From the NCBI RefSeq assembly GCF_017744835.1, contig NZ_JAGIAM010000001.1, positions 1,116,001 through 1,180,000 of the forward strand: a stretch of DNA of 64,000 nt, read 5' to 3'. Source of the stretch: Sphingomonas sp. GTDB lineage: Bacteria > Pseudomonadota > Alphaproteobacteria > Sphingomonadales > Sphingomonadaceae. The notes below the pieces were generated by a model, which was not told the DNA's origin, did no database searches, and saw only the letters and a program-made list of their open reading frames with translations. The translations under genes and the position numbers were made by a program. This document shows positions 55,798 to 64,000 of the stretch, in pieces; the stretch's first letter is position 1, and the number at the start of each line of letters is the position of its first letter.

Positions 55798-58700
55798 TCA
55801 GTGGAAATCGCGCGAACGCACTGGGATCAGGTCGGGCGCCTTGAGGCTGCGGCGCGGCGGCCAGCTGTCGGCGGGACGCTGGCGGGGGAGCTTGAGCCGG
55901 TCGCGGGGATCGATCTCGTTCCCGTGCGTGGCGCCATCGCCCGGCATGGCGCGATGCGGCAGTTCGAGATGACCGACCTCGCGAAGCCAGGCAGTGAGAT
56001 CGATGATCCGTTCGGCAACGACATGGATTACTCGCCCCTCGCGCTGCACCCGGCCACGGATTGCCAGCATGGTCGCCGTCATGATCGTTCTGCGATTGGC
56101 TTCGAAACGATCCGGCCACAACACGGCATTGGCGATGCCGGTTTCGTCTTCCAGCGTCACGAACACTACGCCCTTGGCGCTCCCGGGCCGCTGGCGGATG
56201 AGAATGAGCCCCGCCACTTCGACGGGTTGGCCATCTTTGACCTTTGCAAGATCGCCGCAGCGCAGGATCTTTCGTTCCTCCAGCTTGTTGCGCAGAAAAT
56301 GGAGAGGGTGATTGCGCAGACTCAGCTGGGTGGCGCGATAATCCTCCACCACTTCGCGGCCAGCGCTGAGCGGCGTGAGAACCACCTTGGGCTCGACGGT
56401 CTCGGGCTGCACCTTGCCGGCAAACAGATCGGCAGCCTCAAGCAGAGGGAGGGGTTTTTCCCCCAAGGCCGTGACAGCCCAGAGTGCCTGCCGTCGGTCG
56501 AGGCCCAACGATTGAAACGCATCGGCACGCGCCAGCCGTTCCAGCGCCGCCGGCTTCACCTTGGAGCGCCGCCAGACTTCTTCGATCGTGGTGAAGGGCC
56601 CGTCCGCTTGGCGGGCCTCGAAAATCGCCTCTGCGTCCTCCTGTGAAAGCCCCTGGACGATGCGCATGCCCAACCGCAGCGGCAGGAGTTTCTCCCAATC
56701 CTTGCGCCTGCCCCAGAAGAAGGTCTCCTTCCGGAGCCGGCTGGAAGGCTCGGGCGGCAGCACGGTCGTATCCCAATCGCTGGCATTGATGCAGACCGGA
56801 TGCGCTTCCACACCATGCTCGCGCGCATCGCGGACGATTTGCGCAGGTGCGTAAAAGCCCATCGGCTGCGCGTTGAGCAGCGCGGCGCAGAAGATGTCCG
56901 GATGATGGCACTTCATCCAAGCCGAAGCATAAGCGATCTTGGCGAAGCTGGCGGCATGGCTCTCGGGGAAGCCATAGCTGCCAAAACCCTCGATCTGTTT
57001 GACCATACGCTGGGCGAAGTCCTGGTCATAGCCTCGGCCGACCATGCCATCGATCAATTCCTGCGCGAACTTGTCGATGCCGCCGTTCGACTTGAACGTC
57101 GCCATGGCCTTGCGCAGTTCATCCGCACGCTTCCTGTTGAAGCCTGCTCCAACCAGAGCGACATTCATGGCCTGCTCCTGGAACAGCGGCACGCCCAGCG
57201 TCTTGCCCAGCACGTCTTCCAGTTCCGCCGAAGGAAATTCGACCTTCTCCTTCCCCTCGCGCCGCCGGAGATAAGGGTGAACCATGTCGCCCTGGATCGG
57301 TCCGGGTCGCACGATCGCCACTTGGATGACGATGTCGTAAAAATTCTTCGGCTTGAGCCGTGGCAGCATCGACATCTGCGCGCGGCTTTCGATCTGGAAG
57401 GTACCGAGCGTGTCAGCGCGCCGGATCATCTTGAAAGTCGGCTTGTCGGTACCTTGGAGTGGCGGTGAGGCGAGCGTCATCCGCACGCCCTTGTGCTCGG
57501 CCAGCAGATCGAAGGCACGCCGCATGCAGCCGAGCATGCCGAGCCCGAGCACGTCGACCTTCATCAGCCCGAGCGTCTCGATATCGTCCTTTTCCCATTC
57601 GATGACGCGGCGTTTCTCCATCGCGGCTGGCTCGATGGGCACCAGATCGTGCAGCTTGCCGTGCGACAGCACGAAGCCGCCAGGATGCTGCGAAAGATGG
57701 CGCGGAGTCTTCGCTTCCACCAGTTCATGGGCCAACTCAAGTGTGAGCGCGAGCCGAGGGTCGCTCCGATCAAGATTCAGCGTATTGGCGTGCTTGTCGT
57801 CGATCTCGTTCGACAATCCCCAGACCTGTGAGGCCAGGGCAGCGGTAAGATCCTCGGGTAGGCCCATCGCCTTGCCGACTTCGCGCAGCGCGCTGCGCGC
57901 ACGGAAGCGAATCACCACGGCGGTCAGCGCGGCATGGCTTTCGCCATAAGTCTGGTAAATCCACTGGATCACCTCTTCGCGTCGCTCGTGCTCGAAATCG
58001 ACGTCGATGTCGGGCGGCTCGTGGCGGTCGACCGAAATGAAGCGCTCGAACAGCAGCTTGTTCTTGATGGGGTCGATCGAGGTGATGCCCAGCACGTAGC
58101 AGATCACTGAGTTCGCAGCCGAACCGCGGCCCTGGCACAATATCCCTTGGCTGCGCGCATATTCGACGATCGAATGCACGGTTAGGAAATAGGGCGCATA
58201 ACCCATGTCCGCGACGAGCTTCAGCTCCTCCTCGAGCTGCGCCTTGGCCTTGTTCTGGTCCTGTCCCGGATAGACTTTCCCGAATGCGTTTCGAGCCATG
58301 CGGTCGAGCGCTTCTTGCGGCGTGCGGCCGGTCATCACGACTTCATCGGGATAGCGATATGCCTTCTTCAGCTCGCGCGGATTGAACGTGCACCGCTCGA
58401 CGATGGCCTCCGCCGCCGCCAGCGCCTCCGGATAATGCTTGAACCGCCGCGCCATTTCCTGCGGGGCCTTGAGGTGCCGATCGGCGCTGCGTTCGCGGCG
58501 GAAGCCGAGCTCGTCGATCGTGCACTTCTCGCGGATCGCAGTGACCACGTCCTGGAGCATGCGCTTGTCGGGATGGTGGTAGAGCGTGTCGCCGGTGGCG
58601 AGCGCGGTGAGGCCGAAGCGTGCGGCGGCCTGGCTGAGCTGGTGTAGCCGCAGCGCGTCGCCGGGGCGGCGGTGCTGGGTGAGGCAGACATGGCCACGCT

Positions 58701-59148
58701 CGCTGCCGAAGACGTCGGCCATCCAGCGCAGCGCGAGCTCGTCGCCGGGATCGGCGAAGCCGGGGACGAGCGCGCCGACCAGCCCTTGTGCGTGGCTCGC
58801 CACATCCTCCCAATGGAGGAAGCATTTGCCCTTCTCGCCGCGCTGGGCGTCGGCGCGCGACTTGCCGAGCGTGAGCAGGCGCGTGAGCCGGCCCCACGCC
58901 TGCCGATCTTCGGGCCAGACGAGCAGCGAGGTGCCGTCGACCAGGTCGAGCCGGCAGCCGGTCACCAGCCGCACCCCGGTCGTCTCGGCGGCGACCAGCG
59001 CGCGCACCACGCCGGCGACCGAGTTGCGGTCGGTCACCCCGAGCGCGGGCATTCCCAGCAGCGCGGCGGTGGCGAACAGCTCCTCGGGCGAGGACGCGCC
59101 GCGCAGGAACGAATAATGCGTCGTCGCCTGGAGTTCGGACCAGCTCAT
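55798..59148 (-). CDS. dnaE2: Error-prone DNA polymerase III alpha subunit-like DnaE2
   Basis: A 1116-residue C-family polymerase. The PHP domain opens with MSWSELQATTHYSFLRGASSP, the catalytic aspartates lie in PDIDVDFEHERR at 379-390, and helix-hairpin-helix and OB-fold regions follow (GLSQEDAEAIFEAR; VFVTLEDETGIANAVLWPD near the C-terminus). It performs mutagenic translesion synthesis with ImuA and ImuB. ATG 59148 overlaps the imuB stop (ATGA). It is the third gene of a LexA-controlled operon. Confidence 0.97.
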   Translation of the reverse strand: MSWSELQATTHYSFLRGASSPEELFATAALLGMPALGVTDRNSVAGVVRALVAAETTGVRLVTGCRLDLVDGTSLLVWPEDRQAWGRLTRLLTLGKSRADAQRGEKGKCFLHWEDVASHAQGLVGALVPGFADPGDELALRWMADVFGSERGHVCLTQHRRPGDALRLHQLSQAAARFGLTALATGDTLYHHPDKRMLQDVVTAIREKCTIDELGFRRERSADRHLKAPQEMARRFKHYPEALAAAEAIVERCTFNPRELKKAYRYPDEVVMTGRTPQEALDRMARNAFGKVYPGQDQNKAKAQLEEELKLVADMGYAPYFLTVHSIVEYARSQGILCQGRGSAANSVICYVLGITSIDPIKNKLLFERFISVDRHEPPDIDVDFEHERREEVIQWIYQTYGESHAALTAVVIRFRARSALREVGKAMGLPEDLTAALASQVWGLSNEIDDKHANTLNLDRSDPRLALTLELAHELVEAKTPRHLSQHPGGFVLSHGKLHDLVPIEPAAMEKRRVIEWEKDDIETLGLMKVDVLGLGMLGCMRRAFDLLAEHKGVRMTLASPPLQGTDKPTFKMIRRADTLGTFQIESRAQMSMLPRLKPKNFYDIVIQVAIVRPGPIQGDMVHPYLRRREGKEKVEFPSAELEDVLGKTLGVPLFQEQAMNVALVGAGFNRKRADELRKAMATFKSNGGIDKFAQELIDGMVGRGYDQDFAQRMVKQIEGFGSYGFPESHAASFAKIAYASAWMKCHHPDIFCAALLNAQPMGFYAPAQIVRDAREHGVEAHPVCINASDWDTTVLPPEPSSRLRKETFFWGRRKDWEKLLPLRLGMRIVQGLSQEDAEAIFEARQADGPFTTIEEVWRRSKVKPAALERLARADAFQSLGLDRRQALWAVTALGEKPLPLLEAADLFAGKVQPETVEPKVVLTPLSAGREVVEDYRATQLSLRNHPLHFLRNKLEERKILRCGDLAKVKDGQPVEVAGLILIRQRPGSAKGVVFVTLEDETGIANAVLWPDRFEANRRTIMTATMLAIRGRVQREGRVIHVVAERIIDLTAWLREVGHLELPHRAMPGDGATHGNEIDPRDRLKLPRQRPADSWPPRRSLKAPDLIPVRSRDFH

Positions 59149-60851
59149 CCGAACACCCCGTGGAGATACCAGCTGAGGTCCCCTGTCACCGCGCGCTCGC
59201 CGTCGCCCGAGCGGAACAGCCAGTAGCGGCGGCCGGTCTCGTCTTCGACGCGGAAATAGTCGCGCACGCTCGCGCGCTCGGCGCCGCGCTTCCACCATTC
59301 GCCGGTGATCCGCTCGGGCCCGTCGGCGCGGACGACGCGGTGGGCGTGGCCGCGCCAGGTGAAGCGGCGCGGCGGCTGGTCGGGTAGCTCGGCGAGGACA
59401 TGGTCGAGCGGCTCGGGGCGGGCGAGCAGACGCGCGGGGCGCGGCCAGTCGGGATGCCAGGGCGGCAGCGGCAGGTTGCGGTCGAGCTGGCGGACGTCGT
59501 CGCGCTTGCCGCGGGGGGCGGCGCGTACCGGCGGGTCGAGCACGGACGCGCGCTCGGTGCTGCGTTCGGGCACGTCGCTCTCGATCGGGCGCATCCGCCA
59601 CATGCGCTGCATGCCGATCCGCGTCGCCAGCGTGTCGACCAGAGGCGCGAGGTCGGGCGCGGCCTCTTCGTCGAGCCGTTCGACCACCGGCTGGGGGCCG
59701 AGCGGCGCGGCGCGGCGGACGTGGAGCGCGATCGCGTCGATACCATAGCCGGGCGCTACGTTCTCGATCCGGCGCGTGAGCAGGCGGAGGAGGTGTGCGG
59801 GGTCGCGGCTCGGCCGGGCCAGCCCCAAGCGGATGCGCTGGGGGACGCCGTCGATGCGATCGGCGATGCATTCGAGCGCCTGCACGCCCAGCCCCTCGGC
59901 CTCGAGCGCGGCGGCCAGGCGGGGGACGAGCTCGCCCAGCCAATGTTCGATGGCTTCGGCAGTGGCGATCGGCTCGGCGAAGCGCTGGTGCACGGCTACC
60001 GCCTCGGGCGGGATCACCGGATCGAGCGGCTCGGGGACGCGGCCGAGCGCCTGGTCGAGCCGCAGCACGGTGGCGGTGCCGAAGCGGCGGACGAGCGGGC
60101 CGCGAGGGAGCGCGGCGAGCTGGCCGGCCCGATCGATGCCGAGGCGGCGGAGCAGCTCCACCGCGGGCTCGTCCATACGCAGCGCCGTGGTGGGGAGGTC
60201 GGCGAGCGCCTTTTCGTGCGCACCGGGCGGGCAGAGGGTGATGGGGGCGGGCAGATGGCGGGCGAGTGCCCAGGCGGCGCCCGGAGTGTCGGCCACGGCG
60301 ATGCGTGCGGTGAAGCCGGCGCGGGCGAGCAGGCGGACGATGCCGCGCGCCATCCGCTCTTCGCCGCCGAACAGGTGGGCGGTGCCGGTCAGGTCGAGGA
60401 ACAGCCCGTCCTCCCCCGACAGCGCGACGATCGGCGACCAGCGCCGCGCCGCGAGGATCGCCAGGCGGCGGAGCGCGGCGAGGTCAGCCTCGGGTTTGGC
60501 CGGGCGGATGTCGAGCCCGCGCACCTGCGCGCGCGCCTGGGTGACGGCCATGCCGGGGACGAGCCCCAGCGCCTGCGCCTGGGGGCAGGCGGCGGCGATC
60601 AGCACGCGGTTGCCGGTGTGGAGGGCTGTGAGGCGGGGCGTCCTTCCACCATTTGCTGCGCGAATGGTCCCCCTCCCCATTTCTGGGAGGATCTGGTCTT
60701 GCCGCGCCCATTTGGCGCCAGGGCGCCAGCCGCCGTTGCGGACGAGCGGTGCGGCGGGCGCGGGGTCAGGCCGCGCGCCGGGATGCGCTTCCGCCCGCCA
60801 CAGCCTTTCGATCGGCCATTGGGGCAGGAAGAGCGCAGCGACCCGTTTCAT
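59145..60851 (-). CDS. imuB: ImuB, Y-family polymerase-like mutasome protein
   Basis: A 568-residue Y-family homologue without clear catalytic acids: the first aspartate position is replaced in VAALFLPQWPIERL, and the paired acidic site reads SGEDGLFLDLTG instead of SIDE. In known systems ImuB is an adaptor that links DnaE2, ImuA and the beta clamp. The C-terminal tail is Arg/Pro-rich as usual. At residues ~34-75 the frame contains an extra segment read from a palindromic repeat (60645-60693). Its start overlaps the imuA stop by 86 bp. Confidence 0.93.
   Translation of the reverse strand: MKRVAALFLPQWPIERLWRAEAHPGARPDPAPAAPLVRNGGWRPGAKWARQDQILPEMGRGTIRAANGGRTPRLTALHTGNRVLIAAACPQAQALGLVPGMAVTQARAQVRGLDIRPAKPEADLAALRRLAILAARRWSPIVALSGEDGLFLDLTGTAHLFGGEERMARGIVRLLARAGFTARIAVADTPGAAWALARHLPAPITLCPPGAHEKALADLPTTALRMDEPAVELLRRLGIDRAGQLAALPRGPLVRRFGTATVLRLDQALGRVPEPLDPVIPPEAVAVHQRFAEPIATAEAIEHWLGELVPRLAAALEAEGLGVQALECIADRIDGVPQRIRLGLARPSRDPAHLLRLLTRRIENVAPGYGIDAIALHVRRAAPLGPQPVVERLDEEAAPDLAPLVDTLATRIGMQRMWRMRPIESDVPERSTERASVLDPPVRAAPRGKRDDVRQLDRNLPLPPWHPDWPRPARLLARPEPLDHVLAELPDQPPRRFTWRGHAHRVVRADGPERITGEWWKRGAERASVRDYFRVEDETGRRYWLFRSGDGERAVTGDLSWYLHGVFG
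60645..60693. repeat. Palindromic repeat inside imuB
   Basis: ACCATT/AATGGT arms around GCTGCGCG, followed by CTCCCCATTTCTGGGAG, resemble intergenic palindromes of sphingomonads. They encode residues ~53-69 of ImuB (ILPEMGRGTIRAANGG) without breaking the frame. Confidence 0.65.
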
Positions 60852-61515
60852 CGCTTGCCTCCACTTCCATCACGAAACCTTCGCCCCCCTTTTGCCGCAC
60901 CAGCTCGAGCCGCCAGCGCGGCCGGCCGACTCCCTCCACCGGCAGCGGGGTCGAGGGTGCCGAGGCCACGCGCCAGCGCGTCACTGCGGCCGAGGGCGCG
61001 GCGAGCGGATCGCTGCCCTCGCGCGCGGGGCGGCGCATCAGCAGCGCGATCGTCCGCCCGCCTTCCGCTGCGAGCTGGAGGCGGCGCGTCGCGGTCATGT
61101 CGGCGCGCCTGGCCTCGCCGATCACCGCGCCGAGCCCGCGGTGGCGCAGCCCCTCCTCCATGATCGCGAGCAGCTCGGCATCGTCGCCGGCCTCGGCATA
61201 GATCAGGCGCTTGTGGCTGAGCCCCACCTGCGACAGGCCGGGCGCGAACAGGTCGCGGCGGCGCACTACCCACAGCACCGGCCCCCAGGCACGCGCGGCG
61301 ATGCCGGCGAGGAACAGGGTTGCCGCGCAATCGTCTGCCATGTCGGTGCCGATCGCGGCGACTTCGTGCAGCGCGTCGAGCCGGAGGCCGCCGCTGGCGA
61401 GCCGCGAATCGAGCGCCTCGACTCCGAAGGGCAATGCCGGGCGCCGGCGGAAGCCGCCGGTCTCCATCGCGCGCAATTGCTCGCGGAGCTGGTGAAGAAC
61501 GGCAGGATCGGGCAT
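60766..61515 (-). CDS. imuA: ImuA, RecA-like mutasome protein
   Basis: A 249-residue protein of the ImuA/SulA-related family: PFGVEALDSRLASGGLRLDALHEVA resembles the RecA N-terminal core, followed by LVVxRRD-type VVRRRDLFAPGL and a C-terminal strand KGGEGFVMEVE. With ImuB and DnaE2 it forms the SOS mutasome. ATG 61515 is preferred; an ATG at 61524 is in frame. A LexA box lies 27 bp upstream. The first gene of the operon. Confidence 0.9.
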   Translation of the reverse strand: MPDPAVLHQLREQLRAMETGGFRRRPALPFGVEALDSRLASGGLRLDALHEVAAIGTDMADDCAATLFLAGIAARAWGPVLWVVRRRDLFAPGLSQVGLSHKRLIYAEAGDDAELLAIMEEGLRHRGLGAVIGEARRADMTATRRLQLAAEGGRTIALLMRRPAREGSDPLAAPSAAVTRWRVASAPSTPLPVEGVGRPRWRLELVRQKGGEGFVMEVEASDETGRCALPAPMADRKAVAGGSASRRAA

Positions 61516-61542
61516 CGGCGACATCGACTCGGGAACGACAGT

Positions 61543-61557
61543 GTTCCCATTCTGTTC
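61543..61557 (-). promoter_or_regulatory. LexA (SOS) box upstream of imuA
   Basis: On the plus strand GTTC-CCATTCT-GTTC, i.e. exactly GTTC-N7-GTTC, the alphaproteobacterial LexA operator. It lies 27 bp before the imuA start, between imuA and the divergent M3 peptidase gene. DNA-damage induction of imuA-imuB-dnaE2 is therefore expected. Confidence 0.88.
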
Positions 61558-61663
61558 CGATGCGGGCAGGAGTCAATGATTCTCTTTTCGTTCTCCTCTG
61601 CTCCGTTGCGTTCCGCCGCCGCCGCCCTAGGGTTCCACCATCCTAGACGCCCCGGGGGAAGCC

Positions 61664-63820
61664 ATGATGATCCACAAGCCGCGCCTTGCGTTGATTGCCA
61701 CCACGGCGCTTGCCGTCGCATCCGTTCCTGGAGCCGCAATGACTCGAACCCAGACTGCCCCCGCACCCGTCGCCACCGTCGATCCCGCGCCGCTGCTCGG
61801 CGAATGGAGCGGGCCGTTCGACGGGGTTCCGCCGTGGGACAAGGTCAAACCTGCGATGTTCCCCGCGGCGTTCGAGGCAGCGATGGCGCATGCGCGGGAC
61901 GAGATGCACAAGATCCGCGACAACCCCGCCGCGCCGACCTTCCAGAACACGATCGAGGCGAACGAGCGATCGGGCGCGCAGATGAACCGGCTGTTCGCGA
62001 TCTGGGGCGTCTACCAGAGCAACCTCGCCACGCCCGAGGTGCAGGCGATCGCCAAGGAATGGAGCCCGAAGCTCTCGGCCTTCTTCACCGAGCTGAGCCT
62101 CGACCCCAAGATGTTCGCGCGCGTGAAGGCGGTCTATGACCACCGCGCCACCGCAGGGCTCGACGCGCGGCAGATGCGGCTGCTCGAGCGCACCTATCGC
62201 GACTATGTCACCTCGGGCGCGCTGCTGGACGAGGCGGGCAAGGCCGAGGTCAAGCGGATCAACCAGTCGCTGGCCGAGGCTTTCACCGAGTTCAGCCGCC
62301 GCGTGCTGGCCGACGAGGAGACCGCGATCCTGCTCGACAGCCAGGCCGATCTCGCCGGCCTCTCGGACAGCTTCAAGGCGAGCCTGGCCGAGGAAGCCGG
62401 CGCGCGTGGGCAGGCGGGGAAGTGGGCGATCAAGAACACGCGCTCCTCGGTCCAACCCTTCCTGATGTATTCGACCAACCGGGCGCTGCGCGAGAAGGTC
62501 TACAAGGCCTTCGTCAACCGCGGCGACAATGGCGATGCCAACGACACCAACGAAGTGATCGCCCGGATCCTCAAGCTGCGCCACGAGCGGGCGAAGCTGC
62601 TCGGGTTCAAGAACCACGCCTGGTACCGCATGGACGACACCATGGCGGAGACCCCCGACAACGCCATGAAGCTGATGATGGCGGTGTGGCCCGCCGCCGT
62701 CGCCCGGGTGCGCGAGGAAGTGGCCGACATGCAGGCGCTCGCCGACCAGGAGAAGGCCGGCATCACCATCGCGCCCTGGGACTATCGCTTCTATGCCGAG
62801 AAGGTCCGCAAGGCGAAGTACGACCTCGACGAGAACGAAGTGAAGCCGTACCTGCAGCTCGACACGATCCTGCAGGGCGCCTTCTGGGCCGCGGGCCAGC
62901 TTTACGACCTGGACTTCAAGGAGAATACGGGGACGATCCCCGTCTTCCACCCCGACGTCCGCACCTTCCTGGTCGCCAGCCGCAAGGACGGCAGCACGGT
63001 CGGCATCTTCTACTTCGACGGCTATGCCCGCTCGGGCAAGCGATCGGGCGCCTGGGCGACGACCTATCGCATCCGCAGCGGGCTGCGCGGCGACCGGATC
63101 GTGCTCGCCAGCAACAACAACAACTTTACCAAGGGCGGCGCGGGCCAGCCGACGCTGATCAGCCTCGACGACGCCACCACGCTGTTCCACGAGTTCGGCC
63201 ATGCGATCCACAGCCTGCTCGGCAACGTCTATTACCCCGGCCTCGCCGGCACCCCGCGTGACTTCGTCGAGTATCCCAGCCAGGTGAACGAGAACTGGCT
63301 GCTCACCCCCGAAGTGCTCAGCCGCTTCGCCAAGCACTACCAGACCGGCACGCCGATCCCGGCCGGGCTGGTGGCGAAGATCGAGAAGGCCGAGACCTTC
63401 AACCAGGGCTTCGACACGGTCGAATATCTCTCGGCCGCGATCATCGACATGAAGCTCCACGACCGCGACGCGCCGGTGACCGACCCCGACGCCTTCGAGC
63501 GCGACACGCTGGCCGCGATCGGCATGCCCAGGGAGATCGTGATGCGGCACCGGCTGCCGCAGTTCAATCACCTCTTCTCGAGCGACGCCTATTCGGCGGG
63601 CTATTACTCCTATCTCTGGTCCGAGACGATGGACGCGGACACCTGGGCGGCGTTCGAGGAGACCGGCAACGTCTGGGACAAGCCCACCGCCGACCGCTTC
63701 CGCACCACCCTGCTCTCGACCGGCAACGAGACCGACCGCAAGGAAGCGTACCGCGCCTTCCGCGGCCGCGACCCCGACGTGAAGGCGCTGTTCAGGCGCC
63801 GCGGCTTCCCGGTGCAATAG
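61664..63820 (+). CDS. M3 family metallopeptidase (peptidyl-dipeptidase Dcp-like), secreted
   Basis: A 718-residue enzyme with a signal peptide (LALIATTALAVASVPGAAM). The zinc motif is HEFGH at 509-513 with Glu536 as the likely third ligand, in the setting FHEFGHAIHSLLGNV. It matches the peptidyl-dipeptidase/oligopeptidase A group, which trims small peptides in the periplasm. ATG 61664 is closely followed by MIHKP. It is divergent from imuA with 139 bp between the starts. Confidence 0.95.
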   Translation: MMIHKPRLALIATTALAVASVPGAAMTRTQTAPAPVATVDPAPLLGEWSGPFDGVPPWDKVKPAMFPAAFEAAMAHARDEMHKIRDNPAAPTFQNTIEANERSGAQMNRLFAIWGVYQSNLATPEVQAIAKEWSPKLSAFFTELSLDPKMFARVKAVYDHRATAGLDARQMRLLERTYRDYVTSGALLDEAGKAEVKRINQSLAEAFTEFSRRVLADEETAILLDSQADLAGLSDSFKASLAEEAGARGQAGKWAIKNTRSSVQPFLMYSTNRALREKVYKAFVNRGDNGDANDTNEVIARILKLRHERAKLLGFKNHAWYRMDDTMAETPDNAMKLMMAVWPAAVARVREEVADMQALADQEKAGITIAPWDYRFYAEKVRKAKYDLDENEVKPYLQLDTILQGAFWAAGQLYDLDFKENTGTIPVFHPDVRTFLVASRKDGSTVGIFYFDGYARSGKRSGAWATTYRIRSGLRGDRIVLASNNNNFTKGGAGQPTLISLDDATTLFHEFGHAIHSLLGNVYYPGLAGTPRDFVEYPSQVNENWLLTPEVLSRFAKHYQTGTPIPAGLVAKIEKAETFNQGFDTVEYLSAAIIDMKLHDRDAPVTDPDAFERDTLAAIGMPREIVMRHRLPQFNHLFSSDAYSAGYYSYLWSETMDADTWAAFEETGNVWDKPTADRFRTTLLSTGNETDRKEAYRAFRGRDPDVKALFRRRGFPVQ

Positions 63821-63975
63821 CGGGGCCAGAAAGGCGCGCGGGCGCCGGCGAATCCTCCGTTCCGGGCGCGTCGGCCGAGACGCAACCGAAAGGGATTCGA
63901 CTGGCGCCCCGCCCGATTGCCGCGAACCCGTGCTGCTGTTCTTCTCCTCCCCGGTTCTTCAACGGGAGGGGTGCA

Positions 63976-64000
63976 ATGACACAGGAATATCTCGTCTGGT
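63976..64000 (+). CDS. Start of an unidentified gene (cut by the window edge)
   Basis: An ATG preceded by GGGAGGGG opens a frame beginning MTQEYLVW that runs off the right edge. Too short to identify. The 155 bp before it (63821-63975) contain no gene or RNA that I can support. Confidence 0.4.

Noticed and set aside
61643..63817. Long minus-strand frame opposite the M3 peptidase
   Set aside because: The plus-strand gene has signal peptide and zinc motif, and the minus-strand frame shows none of these.

Overview
The window is a GC-rich, gene-dense stretch of an alphaproteobacterial chromosome, most likely Sphingomonas or another Sphingomonadaceae. Support for this: a circularly permuted two-piece tmRNA with an alphaproteobacterial tag, a LexA box of the GTTC-N7-GTTC type, an NDUFS4-like complex I subunit, a serC leader RNA, an imuA-imuB-dnaE2 mutasome operon and many sphingomonad-type intergenic palindromes. 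I see no prophage, transposase, CRISPR array, rRNA or tRNA gene. Most loci are core or near-core chromosomal genes.

Layout. 1-5.3 kb: the 3' end of an ABC-2 permease, ppc, a DUF2236 oxygenase-like gene and an acyltransferase. 5.3-12.6 kb: gyrB, tmRNA, an Rrf2 regulator, mscL, lemA with two TPM-domain genes, a NUDIX hydrolase, dodecin and an NDUFS4 homologue. 12.6-17 kb: hrpB, an acidic small protein, a small membrane protein coupled to polyprenyl diphosphate synthase, and chorismate mutase. 17-20.9 kb: a tightly packed GH130-GH13-GT4 carbohydrate operon. 21-30.9 kb: a D-cysteine desulfhydrase-like enzyme, smc, two tandem DsbA-like proteins, dciA, mutY, a serine hydrolase and nudC. 31-35.3 kb: prephenate dehydratase, membrane-anchored cytochrome c, a LOG-family protein, an extensin-like protein and an esterase. 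35.3-40.7 kb: serC, serA, a DUF559 endonuclease-like gene embedded in palindromes, a 2OG-Fe(II) oxygenase-like gene and hisZ. 40.8-49 kb: a mannitol dehydrogenase-family enzyme, a double retropepsin-like protein, the ligase-associated helicase and exonuclease, a small secreted protein and purA. 49-64 kb: a large PAS/GAF hybrid histidine kinase, an FAH-family hydrolase, an FAD oxidoreductase, the SOS mutasome operon with a LigT-like tail gene, and an M3 peptidase.

Genes that work together: serC and serA make the first steps of serine synthesis, with an RNA leader upstream of serC. Chorismate mutase and prephenate dehydratase belong to the phenylalanine/tyrosine branch. imuA, imuB and dnaE2 form a DNA-damage mutagenesis cassette behind a LexA box. 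The DEXH helicase and the MBL exonuclease are two parts of the ligase-associated DNA repair module, whose ligase is not in this window. lemA and the two TPM genes form a predicted envelope operon.

The most unusual layer is the palindromic repeats. At least three families of paired inverted repeats lie between genes. Two copies are read in frame inside hrpB and imuB. One pair brackets a DUF559 gene so closely that the repeats supply its ribosome binding site, its C-terminal codons and the start of the next gene. A separate 57-60 bp element with a boxA-like end occurs twice (22.1 and 40.7 kb), and a tandem hairpin motif follows the tmRNA.
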